DNA from: Durusdinium trenchii
Lineage: Eukaryota; Sar; Dinophyceae; Suessiales; Symbiodiniaceae
DNA length: 64,000 bases
Direction: 5' to 3'
NCBI GenBank assembly: GCA_963970005.1
Contig: CAXAMN010003592.1
Span: 89,097 to 153,096, forward strand
The position numbers and the translations under genes are program-made. The notes beneath the pieces were generated by a model. The model saw only the letters and a list, made by a program, of their open reading frames with translations, searched no databases and had not been told where the DNA came from. Numbering within the stretch: position 1 is the stretch's first letter; every line of letters begins with the position of its first letter. Of the stretch, positions 39,701-49,600 are shown piece after piece.

Positions 39701-42700
39701 CTGGTCGCCTCTGCCACAAAAGGCATGGAGCAGCAGATCATGATCAGCCCCTGGGTTGCAGTGGGTGCAGCGTGGCCAAACTTGGGCACCAGGTCGCTTC
39801 CGGCTTGGGACACATCATGGACCATGGCTTTGGAACGCGTGCACGCGTGCAGACTCATACAGGAAGATCGTCTTCCTCCTGTGCGTTGGCCCGTGCGAGT
39901 TTCGAAAAAACCCATGGCCTCTTTTCCAAGGGGCGGCCATCAGAATTCTCCACTTCCCCATCCAGGCCCAGCATGGCCCAGCTGATCATGCATCAAGATG
40001 GTCATTGGATGTGATTGGATTGTTGCAACCCGAGAATCCAGTCCCAGACATTGGGGTGGTTTGGGGAGTCAATCGGGCGGCATATCTTCTAGTCCCATGG
40101 ATGGTCTCGGAGTGGAAACGTTGAAAATGCTTCCCTCTCCAATTCCTCGGGCCCCAGATCCAAGAAGGATGGAATCATATGGAATCCATCCCGCCTATCG
40201 ATCACTTCGATTTCAAGGGGATGGATTCATTCCTCGCTGTGATCCGGTGGAACTGGTGAGGCTTCCACAGCCGCGGCCAACAGCTGCCTCCTTGGGAGGA
40301 CGGCGCCGGGCGGCGGAGTCGACGCATCAGCTTAGTGTCGCCCGGGTGCGAAGAGGAGCGGATGATTGGGATGATTGGGATGTGAGTCTTTCCGGGAGGA
40401 TGGCATGTCCTTTTCATTCTTTTCATGGGGCATGTCCACATCATTCTTTCACTGGAAATGGTGAATTGGGATGATTGGCATGTCTTTTCATTCTGCAATG
40501 TTTCATTCATCATATGAGCCACGTTTTAAACCTCAGTTGTCATGTCAAGTAAGGAGATCCTTGTAAGGACCTGTGGCGTAAGCAAAACACTGGTGGGCGT
40601 AAGCCCGCGTAAGTAATTTTAGGTAAGCCCGCGTAAGTAATTTTAGCCAATGTTGTTGGCGTAAGAGATTTTTAGTGATTTGTGAAATGACAGTTTTGGA
40701 CAAAGAACCTTTTATATTCCAAGCTTACAGCTTAACATACATCCATGAGATCACTGTCAGGTTGCTGGATATTTGTTTCCTCAATTGGCGGCAAGCTCCA
40801 TGCTGCAGGTTGAATGTGATTCTGATGATTCTGCAAGATTTAATTGCATGGAAAACGAAATCATGATAATTCCCACAATGAAAAGGGTTGTCCACCAAGA
40901 CAAGGAGTTTTAACAACTGCACTGTACTATCGGATGGAAACAGCAACACTGTAATGTGCCCATAGTGTCATACCTTTTTCAAGACCTTCACCTCCAAACT
41001 TTGTTTCCGGGTTGGAAGCCAAAATCCACGTAAGGTCCGCGTAAGGTCCGCGTAAGCGGCGCGTAAGCCAAAGCTGCTTTTGCCAGTAGTTGCCCATGTC
41101 TCCCAAACACAAATCATTTTCGCAACTTGGTGCAGAGCGCCAGCGACTTGTCGCAAAGACCGTCTCGGACATTTTGGAACAACGTTGCCCTTCTCTGGAT
41201 GAAGCACACCTCTTGCCGAACAAGGCTTTCTCTAGATGTCAATCTGTCCTTCCTGGCCTGTCCGCTATCAGTGGTGCCCAGTCTGTCTGTCATGCCCGCG
41301 CGCTCAGCAGAGGTGCTGCCAAGAAGCGTCGTCAACTTCGTCATCTGCGGGCTTCTTCTGTTGCTGCGTCTTCATCGGCTTCATCTTCTTCGTCCACGTC
41401 ATCATCTTCTACTGCTTGATGCTGCCTAGAAACGCCGCGGTTCCTGCAGGTAAAAGTTGCTGCGCGTAAGCTGGGGCTGTGGCCGGGTACTAAAAATGTC
41501 CAGCGTAAGGTCTGCGTAAGCCGGTTTATTCCGCGTAAGCAAAACTGCGCGCGCGTAAGCAAAGCGTAAGACGCGGCATAAGCGTTGCCTTGTTTGGTGC
41601 CGGGATATAAGACGTTTAAAACACAGCTCATATGTTTCTTTTCATTCTGCATGCATCATGATTTTGCCAGCTTGCCAACTTGCGAGGAAACGCCACTCTA
41701 CCATGGATCACACTGGATCTTCCAACGGCCAACAAATTCTGATAGTTTTCGTCATTGGCCCCGTTTCTGCGCAACGGCCGCACATCTGTGCAAACGGCAA
41801 AACGATCACACATTAGTCAGATTAAATTAGCGTACAACACACGAAAAAGGACCGCAACCGACCGCAAAGAACAATACACCAAACAAACGGGCCAACACAA
41901 TCACACAACCAAGCCGGCCGAACTTATGTCATACAGGTCCAAGAATCTGTCAAAAAAACCTCCTCACGCAGCCTGCATGGGGGGTCGCGACCTACTGAGT
42001 CGTCGACGTCCGAGTCAGGCGACGGTCGCAGCATGTCTTTGTCGACGACTCCAACTCTTTGGACAGGTAGATAGAAAAGTCGATCCTCACGTCGAACATG
42101 TATCGGACACCGTGCGTGTTTTTTTTTGGGGTACCACGTAATTTTGTAATATAGAGTAATACCCGTCATACCCCAATCAGTGCATTGGCCAAAGCGTTTT
42201 TGGCCTAAACATGGTTCCTATTGGTTCCAAAACGAAAGAGGCTTCTTGGTGGGAAAAAAGAGATGAAGCATGGTGAACAGATTTTATTTGTGTGAATCAT
42301 GTTTTTCATGGGGACACATGGAGTCTGAGATGCATATTACGGAGACATTGTATATAGTTCCGAATGCGGCTTGATGAATACTGACTGGTCCTTCTGACCA
42401 CCATTGATAACAGACGACGTCAGAACATGTCAGAACTGCTTCCGAACATGAAACCCCGTATACACACCTAAAAAGCACCCGGCCCGGTTTTTGTGTGTTG
42501 GTTTGGCTGTTGTCATTAGGCAATCAAGCCGACACAGACGAAACATTAGGGCCATCAGCTGAGGTTTCATCCCAGCCACAGTCATCGGCGTGTCAGTGAA
42601 GGTGGTGCGCTCCGCTTGCACAAGAAAGGCCAGGGCAAGAGCTCGCAGCTCGCTCGCTTTGCACTTCGACAGGCTCGCAAAGAACATAGTGGGGCAGTTG

Positions 42701-45700
42701 TTGCACTGGCTCCTGTCCTACCCAAAGGTAGATGACAAATCGCGACCAAATTGCTAGTTGAGACCCGAAAGTGCACAGGAACCTTTGACATAAGGTACAT
42801 AAGTTGGGTTTCATCGTCGTTTTCCACTAGGCCTGGCCAACATGATCCACAGACCGGCCCCATATGGCGAATGGCCTATGGCTGACCAAGAGGAAGAGCA
42901 GACATACCTTGTAGTTGTTGTCCTTTCTTCCATTGACCCGAGTAGGTTTTTATCCGGTTTGAGGAGGGAAACCCTATGTTTGAGATAGAGCCATATGACA
43001 TCCTATAGAGCCATTCTCATGTGTTCGCATCGCGAGACGCTCCAACACCTGATCGAAGGCACAGCACAAGTGGTGGAAGTGCCGGGCGGTAGTGCTCACT
43101 GGGCCATCTTCCGCACGGCAGAGGTCCGCCAGGAAGTCACCAAGGTGCGCTCTTCAGCCCAGCTGGCTGAAGGCCTCGTCAGGTGGCAGGGCGTGTTTCC
43201 TGACAGGCTCGTGTACCGAGGCCAAACGGTTTTCTCTGGAGATTCCAATCGAGAAATTCAGATGTGTCAGCAGATCATGATGATGTTGCTTCACTAGTGG
43301 TGCTGTCCATTGCGTACATAGTCGCAGGCCATCTTTGGATTAAGATTGAGTCCTCCCATTGTGAAGAGCAATTTGCATCGGAACATCCGCAAGAAGCATC
43401 CAAATCCCCTTCTGGAATAGCTGAAATCCGATAAGCTTAATCCTCAGCTCATCAGCGTATTAGCACCTCCTTTTCTACAAGCCCCCTAGCGTGTTCGCAT
43501 TATTCGCGTCCCCAATCCCCAACAAAGATCAACTTATTTTGATATCCCGCTCCCTTTCCTACTGATCGGCTCAACGTAGACTCTTGATCAATGACACCTC
43601 CATATGATATATGAAGAGGTTGTTCGAAACTTACATGGGGGGTGTTGATGATTGAATTGCACCCGAGCCACGGTCGGTTGGGCCACGCCACGGTCGGCGG
43701 ATGGGCTGCTTAAATCCAAGCGAGCCCACCAAAATAAACTAGGTCTGCCCACCCACATGCTGGATGTTCCATGATGTTGCTTTAAGGCTTTCATGAGCTC
43801 GAAAACATCGCGTTTGTCCCTGGCGGTCATGCCAGGTCAATCTCCCCTGTGGCCGCTGGTGCATCACCGTTTGTGCGGAAGACACCGAGCTTGCTCGCAA
43901 GCTACGGCCCGAGCACTCCGCATTGGTGAACCGCGCTGGTGTGGTCCTGAGGGGGAGGGCGCTCGGCTGGTGCGTCCCAAAGGCAAACCACCTCTGGGGC
44001 ATCTCAGAGCGATTTGATTGGATACTCTACATGAAATTCATGATATATAGTTTGTCCAAGCGGACGCCTGGGAGCTCCTGGGGAGTCTCAAACTCCTGGA
44101 TTCCTGGCTCAAGTTGTGGAATTGGACCGAACTTGGAGATATTCCAGGAGGATTTGCGGGATTCGAGACGGTGAGTCTCTGTGGCACAGGGATGTTCACA
44201 AGTTTGGCATGTTTTGCAAGAGAGCCCAGCTTGGGAACAGGCCTATAGCGGGTTGAGGATTTGTCTCACAAGTCTTCCAGCACCACGCTTAAGACATCTC
44301 CAAGATTCAATGCGTTCCTTCAAGATTTACGGTGTACACAATGATTGTGGGACATTGTGAGTTGTGAATTTATTTCACTCCCCTCACCCTGAAGTTCACA
44401 ACAATCGCGCGCCCTCCGAGGCACAGACGTTGGTGGGCCTGAGCCAGTGCGGGAGGCCCAACAGTTCACGGGATGAGCTAAGAATGATGGGCTGGCTTGC
44501 TTGAGTCCAACAGAGGTTGAGACGTTACCTGAACAGGGACCGGCTTGCCATCTCGCAGATCTTCATGGACAGATGTGGCAGCAGCCCACATTCCTCCCTG
44601 TGCCGGACAGGTCACCTGCGATTGCTGCTCCTTCTCCGCGGGCGATGGCATTCTTTTGACCTGCCCCGGCCAGCACCGGCTTTGCCGGAACTGCCCGGGA
44701 GCCCAGCCCGCTCACGGGTCGGCAGCCACAGGTAGCCGTTGGTAGCCGTTCGCTTCGTCGACCGATCTGATGCCCCGCTTCTCGCGATGCGAGACTTGTA
44801 GAGAGTGTTTGGCCCCACTCCTTGGCATCCAAAGTGAAGTCATGAGAAGGTTAACCAGGTTGACCATGTGTTTAAACTCAGTTTAACCACAACAAGTCCA
44901 GACCACCACCGCTGTGCCAAAGCTCGGGCGCTTCTTCCGAAGCGGTGCACCTGCGGTGCGTTCGACATCGTCTGACCTTTTCGTCAGGTCTTTTGATGGA
45001 ACTTCGCCGGGAAAGCGTGCCCAGCTGCACGGCTTGTGCAGCTCAACTGAATATGTGTTCGTTGTTGTTTTTTCAATCATTCTGTTATTTTCTCTTTCAT
45101 GCTGTTGACATAGAGGCAATGATCAAACATATTTACTGGCTAAAATTGTTTGTGTGTCTCATCCGCTGCAAGACTGAAAATAGAAAGATCCTACAAGACT
45201 TTAGGGTACAATGTGCAGTGCTGCTATCAACTGTGTCCCCTGGAAGAATGGAAGATCCATGACGATCGAATGGATCAGTTCCTGGTTTGGCGTCGAGTGT
45301 CCATTGACCGACGTCGGCGTCGCGTGTACCGAAGGCGGGCGAAGGCGATCGCATCCATCTCTCCTCGGTCTGGGAGCTGATGTCGCAGGAGAGCCGGTCG
45401 CAACGACGTTCGGCGAACGACCGGTCGAGTAGATGGGATCTTTGGGCAGAATCGGGCTTCATCCACATACATGGCATTGGAATCCGATTGGGATATAGAC
45501 TGAATGTATATTATGTATATTGTATATTATTGAATGTAACATATGTTTTTTCTTGATAAAATGTACCATGTACACTCTATGCATAAAGCCCCAAATCCAA
45601 GATCGATCGACATCCAATTGCTCAGGACCACACCGCTCTGGATGACCTGGGTTGTTGCTGCACACCTGGCGCGGAAGGCTGTGACAGCCAGATCGACGTG

Positions 45701-45868
45701 GGAGCTCAGGTGGTGGTCTTTGGCCAGAGCAAGTCCAGTGGCTCCGCGATCGCAAGTGACGTGGGGCCTCCGGCCTTTGCAGAGTTCGACTGTGCGACGC
45801 ACGATACGTGCTTCGTGACCTTCGTGGGGAAGCAAGGCTGGCGGACCAAAAGGGTTGAGACCTTATAA
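36666..45868 (+). CDS. Locus C: multi-exon gene(s) including a RING zinc finger (model)
   Basis: Exon candidates on the + strand: 36666-36719, 37030-37080, 37267-37335, 37524-37616, 38564-38697, 39433-39540, 40218-40381, 43009-43297, 43836-43925, 44061-44170, 44559-44731, 44988-45046 and the terminal 45626-45868 (TAA 45866-45868). The 44559 exon has RING cysteine/histidine spacing, which would make the product an E3 ubiquitin ligase or RING scaffold. The 43009-43297 segment ends in its own TAG, so this stretch may be two genes, one ending near 43.3 kb and a RING gene from 43.8 to 45.9 kb. The CGTAAG island (40577-41570) lies between exon groups. Confidence 0.38.
37030..37080 (+). CDS. Locus C exon candidate
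   Basis: TTTTGTCTCCTCAG precedes a 51-base segment read GLDISMCWQAMSEPRI, with a GTAAGA donor. Both splice signals are strong. Confidence 0.42.
37267..37335 (+). CDS. Locus C exon
   Basis: GTCAGGCCAG precedes exactly 23 codons (AAEALVTTGIMSGHGSGLFF then GLE) and donor GTGGGG. Looks like part of a compact folded domain with a Gly-rich turn; not identified. Confidence 0.5.
37524..37616 (+). CDS. Locus C exon candidate
   Basis: CCATCAACCAG precedes exactly 31 codons (RRDPSDLDVAWCHAAARSSP then ACEAVPQDFPE) before GTTTTG. Confidence 0.42.
38564..38697 (+). CDS. Locus C exon
   Basis: TTCACTTCCAG precedes a frame TFDVFFCEGLLVLEVLPPLR then DRVADAGAVSQRSPFG and TGAAGP, with donor GTGAGC. Hydrophobic core residues suggest a folded domain. 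Confidence 0.5.
38963..39003. other. Perfect 12-bp inverted repeat (hairpin)
   Basis: CATGGAAATGGA (38963-38974) and its reverse complement TCCATTTCCATG (38992-39003) are separated by 17 bases. An alternative 7-bp stem AATGGAC/GTCCATT lies inside. Position is intronic. Confidence 0.6.
39433..39540 (+). CDS. Locus C exon, helical
   Basis: AGTTGGCAG precedes exactly 36 codons (DDLQLILEQMGSEGQRLSGL then EKFLGDDGLSPDLTTG) and donor GTACGA. Confidence 0.55.
40218..40381 (+). CDS. Locus C exon
   Basis: CGATTTCAAG precedes a frame DGFIPRCDPVELVRLPQPRP, an Arg/Ala-rich stretch and RRGADDWDDWD, ending at a consensus GTGAGT donor. Confidence 0.47.
40577..41570 (+). repeat. CGTAAG-hexamer island in three clusters
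   Basis: CGTAAG occurs 15 times, all on the + strand: 40577, 40598, 40608, 40632, 40660; 41029, 41040, 41051, 41062; 41465, 41504, 41515, 41534, 41554, 41565. A near-match GCATAAG lies at 41575. The first cluster includes a tandem copy of CCCGCGTAAGTAATTTTAG. Outside this 1 kb the hexamer is rare (e.g. 33052 and 55791). The clusters flank the open frame 41096-41419. GTAAG is the core of a 5' splice site, so the array is a run of donor-like sites; whether it is an unusual intron, decoy sites or a small mobile element is unknown. Confidence 0.7.
41096..41419 (+). CDS. Small ORF inside the CGTAAG island, Ser-rich C-terminus
   Basis: An ATG-led frame of 107 codons starts SPKHKSFSQLGAERQRLVAK and continues TVSDILEQRCPSLDEAHLLP, which looks like real amphipathic helix, then a Lys/Arg-rich segment (AAKKRRQLRHLRA) and a Ser/Thr run to TGA 41417-41419. 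No domain recognised. It could be a gene carried by a small mobile element or an exon of locus C that reads to its own stop. No intron is evident inside it. Confidence 0.42.
   Translation: MSPKHKSFSQLGAERQRLVAKTVSDILEQRCPSLDEAHLLPNKAFSRCQSVLPGLSAISGAQSVCHARALSRGAAKKRRQLRHLRASSVAASSSASSSSSTSSSSTA
41580..43008. other. No supported gene
   Basis: AT-richer sequence with CACACG/AACAAA-type words around 41830-41930 and two open minus frames (42430-42687, 42582-42863) lacking domains or splice context. Nothing recognisable. Confidence 0.35.
43009..43297 (+). CDS. Exon or single-exon remnant, 94 codons with stop
   Basis: CATCCTATAG precedes a frame RAILMCSHRETLQHLIEGTA, EVPGGSAHWAIFRTAEVRQE and SAQLAEGLVRWQGVFPDRLV, ending TAG 43295-43297. 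Composition is clearly protein-like, with mixed hydrophobic strands. GTGCGC at 43144 could be an internal donor. It may end one gene before the RING-containing exons. Confidence 0.42.
43836..43925 (+). CDS. Locus C exon
   Basis: GGTCATGCCAG precedes exactly 30 codons (VNLPCGRWCITVCAEDTELA then RKLRPEHSAL) and donor GTGAAC. The frame stays open to 44174, so a later donor is possible. Confidence 0.43.
44061..44170 (+). CDS. Locus C exon, Trp/Leu-rich
   Basis: TTTGTCCAAG precedes a frame DAWELLGSLKLLDSWLKLWN then WTELGDIPGGFAGFET, ended by a consensus GTGAGT donor. Confidence 0.5.
44559..44731 (+). CDS. RING-type zinc finger exon
   Basis: CATCTCGCAG precedes a frame in which CDCC, then 11 residues to CPGQHRLCRNC, gives C-x2-C-x11-C-x3-H-x2-C-x2-C. 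This is the first six ligands of a RING-HC finger, as in E3 ubiquitin ligases. The donor is GTAGCC. The last C-x2-C pair is not here but is supplied by CTAC in the next exon candidate (44988-45046). If correct, the product binds an E2 enzyme. The family is judged from spacing only. Confidence 0.52.
44988..45046 (+). CDS. Possible RING completing exon
   Basis: TTTTCGTCAG precedes a frame LLMELRRESVPSCTACA. CTAC could be the fourth zinc-ligand pair of the RING begun at 44559. The 3' boundary is unclear (CAG before CTCAAC). Confidence 0.38.
45334..45435 (+). CDS. Locus C possible exon
   Basis: A GC-rich block whose third frame reads GEGDRIHLSSVWELMSQESR then SQRRSANDRSSRW. Boundaries are not resolved and another frame is Arg-rich. 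Confidence 0.3.
45626..45868 (+). CDS. Locus C terminal exon, Cys-containing
   Basis: CCAATTGCTCAG precedes 80 codons: DHTALDDLGCCCTPGAEGCD, VGAQVVVFGQSKSSGSAIAS and FAEFDCATHDTCFVTFVGKQ, ending TAA 45866-45868. GC-rich third positions and beta-like alternation suggest a small folded C-terminal domain with several Cys. Not recognised. Confidence 0.55.
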   Translation, partial: DHTALDDLGCCCTPGAEGCDSQIDVGAQVVVFGQSKSSGSAIASDVGPPAFAEFDCATHDTCFVTFVGKQGWRTKRVETL

Positions 45869-46516
45869 TATTCTATTACAATAGAGTGAAGTTTCAGGGT
45901 TTCGCATGTCGAGATTGGTTTAGGACGGTTTAGGCACTCTAGCACTCGGCAATTGGACACCTGTTTGACTTGCACAGGACTTGTTGGAAGATCCAGGTAT
46001 GTAGTACTTCAAGATGTCAAGATTTTGCCCTTGGGAAGATCTTGCCCCTTCTCCCCCCGGGTCAAGGACAACTCTGGGCTGACAAAGCAAAACAAGAACA
46101 TTCGGCTCAACTCCGCTGAGGTTTGAATGGTCAACGTGGTTGGACTCTCTGGTGGGACTTTGAGAAGCAGCTTTGGGACTCTCAGCATGAATCGAAGTAT
46201 ATTAATAATATTAAGTATATAACTTGCGTGTGGCGGGACCCAGGTCAGACATTCGCCTGGCGTTTTCAAGAACATGCATAATTGTCCTGGCGCCACTTGT
46301 CCTGTGCAAACTGACCTCCTTTGGGACGTAGACGCATTTGTCGCAACAGCACCTGGTGCCTCAGCAGTGTGAGTGAGCATACTTGTGAAACCACCTGTGC
46401 TTTCATAAGCCAAGCTTAACCATGCTTCACCTGTATGCAGTACTTGGTCCTTTTGAGTGCCCAACACCCATTAACTCGAGAAATGGACGAGAACCATCGC
46501 CACTGTGCTTGACCAG

Positions 46517-46663
46517 CTTGCACCTCCCCACCGGTTGCCCAGCAGAAACGAGTCGGTGGATCGGTCACTCGACGTGTCGTCCATTCGGAATCCCCTCCTA
46601 GGAGGTGCTCCTGCCCTCGGGCCGAGTGCCTCGGATCCGCACTCCGCCGGGGCGGCCGATCGG
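46517..46663 (+). CDS. Locus D exon, Ser/Pro/Asp-rich
   Basis: TGTGCTTGACCAG precedes exactly 49 codons (LAPPHRLPSRNESVDRSLDV and SSIRNPLLGGAPALGPSASD) and donor GTAGTG. Confidence 0.48.
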
Positions 46664-49600
46664 GTAGTGGGACCATGTGGGGCGGTGAATAGGAGACAGC
46701 ACCCGTTCGGGATTCTGGCAGTCATGAGTCATGTTCTTACATTACGTGTTCCAATATTGGAAGTAGCGTCCTGGCCATTCATTCTCAACGCACGGGGTTT
46801 GATGAACATGTTGGACTCGTCCGACAAACAATTCGACCAGCAGCTCTTTCAGAAGCGGTTTCATAGACAGTTCTAGAAATGTCCTACTACAAACATCTAC
46901 AAACGAGCTTTCAAATTCTGTGGGACACCTGTTTTCCAGTGGGGACGGCCGATAGAAAGGGGCTTTGAAAATCTGTAGGACCCCTGTTATCGCTTGCTAT
47001 TTGCTTCCCAGACACTCCATGGGACTGCCATGTCGGACTGCCGCCCCAGACAGGACCCCCCCTGGCCCCACTCCGCGTCTACCCCGGCAGTCCTATGGCA
47101 GTCCCATGGGCCGTTCTTTCGATCCTTCAGGTTCTGGCCTTGCGCGGCTCAGAGCTCGCGCTCGCCGAGGTGAGACGGGAGGGGACCCGGCGCTGGACCC
47201 CCCCCCTTGGGCGAAGTCATACGGCACACAGTAGTAATGTTGACTCATGGACCTAACCCCCTACCAAGATCAACCAAGGATGGTTATGATGGTTCTATAT
47301 CATCAGGAATCAGGCCTGGATGAACGCCAAAAATACAATAAATTAATTTTTGGCTAACTCCCTCACCATTCATTTTCATTAAGAATTGCAATTCTTTTCA
47401 TTCTTAATTTCAATTCATATCTTAGAAGAGCTCCTATAGACGAAGACGGACAAAAATATTAATCATGAAGTTATCATTATAATATTTTTGTTGTTAGGCC
47501 ATGAATTTTCTATTCTTTTCATTCTTTTCATTCTTTTCAATCATATAAAATTCATGGTGACCGATAAATTTCTTATTTATCTATTTGTTGTTCCTGCGTT
47601 CCTGGTGTAAGCGTAACTTCTCGGAGTCTCAGTTTCACTTGTTTAACAATGTGTTTTTGTGTGTCGGTGCTTTCCGACATTTTCCGACCTGTTATTTCAT
47701 GTTATTTCGTTTTTGGAGTGCATAATAAGTAGTAAGTAGTAAGTAGTCCAATTAGGAACGCCTCATTCACATCGGACGGAACGAAGCCCGTCTGTGGGAG
47801 CTCCGTGGAGTGTTTCTTCATCGTGTGGGGCTCGTTGGACATCAAAAGCACACATTATACACATTGAAGTCCAGGACACCGTTGAATTGAAGTCCTAGAC
47901 TCCTAGACTTATGGTGTTCTTCCGGAGTCCTAGTCCGGTCCTAGTCCGGTCCGTTGGATTGGTGTTCTTCCAGGGCAGACCTTTGGACCGAGAGGCCGGT
48001 GGATCCAGGGGGATCGCCAGGCCTGCGAGGGTCGCTGCATCTATGATTGCCCCGCCTGGCAAGTGGGCCGCCCGGCAAGAGAAGGTGGGGCCAACACAAG
48101 AACAACCCTTGAACATCAATGTCTATACAGTCTATTGAGTCTATTGTATATTACATGTTTTTGTGAACAATTTGCCATGATTTGTTCAGGCCATTTCAGG
48201 CCAGAACGACTTCGGACGATGTGTGCCAATGTGTGCTACTGTATACCTTAACCAGACACCCAGAAGGTCTCATTTGAAAGGCTGATCACCCAAGTGTTAC
48301 CTTGTCCTTGCAAAGGGTCTCTGGTGCTTGCCCTACAGAATCAAGGGCATTCTCACATATTTTCACCATTCTCCCAACAATTTGATTTCTTCTGAGGCCT
48401 CGCATGGCTCAAGGGGTTGAATCCAAGGGCTGGCTTTGGGTTTCCAAAGGCCATCAATCACCAGACAGGTCAAGAGATGACATCTCGTGATGTCCGCCCT
48501 TCCCAGTCCGAAAAAGTTCAACCCACAACTCACCGACCGCGATCCAACCACCGAGATGTCGCTTCCTTCAGCGCCTTGGCGCGCGAATGTGCTGACTTCT
48601 TCGCCATGCCGATTGAGGTCGTGGCTTGTACCCGGTGAGTTTGGGCAATCGCTGCTGCGTGAAGCTGGGCATTGATGAATGCTCCGGAGATGCCCACTGC
48701 CCGGCGCCACGGCTCTTGAGAGTGCAATCGGTGAAGCGAAGCAAGTGCTCCAAAACCGGCATCACCACCGGCAAAGTACGACGTACACACGAATCCTTCC
48801 AAGTTGGAGGCCCTTTTGCAACGATTTCATTCAAACAGGATGTGTAAGTGGTAGATTTGAGCAGTCCACATTTTCCCCTTTGGCCGTGTGTTCCTCGGTG
48901 CTATTTGTGGAAGTCGGGCCCAGCAAAACCACCCACTGGGGCACCCCGGGCGTTTAGGGTAGTGATGGCCAGGTGACTTTCAGGAGGTGTCAGCTGCAGA
49001 TTATGCTTCCAGAAACCATGAGGCCATATTAGGCCACCAGGTGACAGAGAATGAATCAAAGGCAATTTCTTAGAATGAACACCCATTTGCAGGCTATACT
49101 ACTTGTATATGGTGCGAGTACCGTGTGCAACGACGCCGCACCCATTTGAGGTGGGCTATCCTTACTTTCACGGCGCTGAGTGTCTCGTCGGCACCCGGCC
49201 CGATGGCGGGTCAGCATACGGCAGATAGACCGGGGTTTGACCCGCTAGGGCTCCCTGGAATCATCATGCAAGTGGATGGCATGGCCCCTGGATGACTCAT
49301 TTCCCCTACACCCGAATGCACAGATCACGTCTGTAAGCCTCCGGTTTACCCGGGTGGGCCACGGAACATCACGGTGAACGAACAAAACCAAAACCAAACC
49401 CCTAAGGTTTCAAACCGAAGGAGGTAAGGTGTGAACCCAAAGCGAATTCAGTGAATGAAGTTCGACATCGCAATTACGTCTATAAGGCCATTCGCACCTT
49501 GGCAAAAGAGTGTCAAGCGAATCTTGATTCAAGACCATGCTCCTCACTTTGTTTTGTACGTATACGCTAACATCGCTTAACATTCCATTCAGGTAGACAG

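Noticed and set aside
43293..45868. Second LINE or retro-fragment around the 43-46 kb exons
   Set aside because: No RT or endonuclease motif and no A-rich tail; segments behave as spliced exons.
49180..49260. tRNA-like fold in a GC-rich block
   Set aside because: Only one short stem could be drawn; no acceptor stem, anticodon arm or TTCRANYC box.
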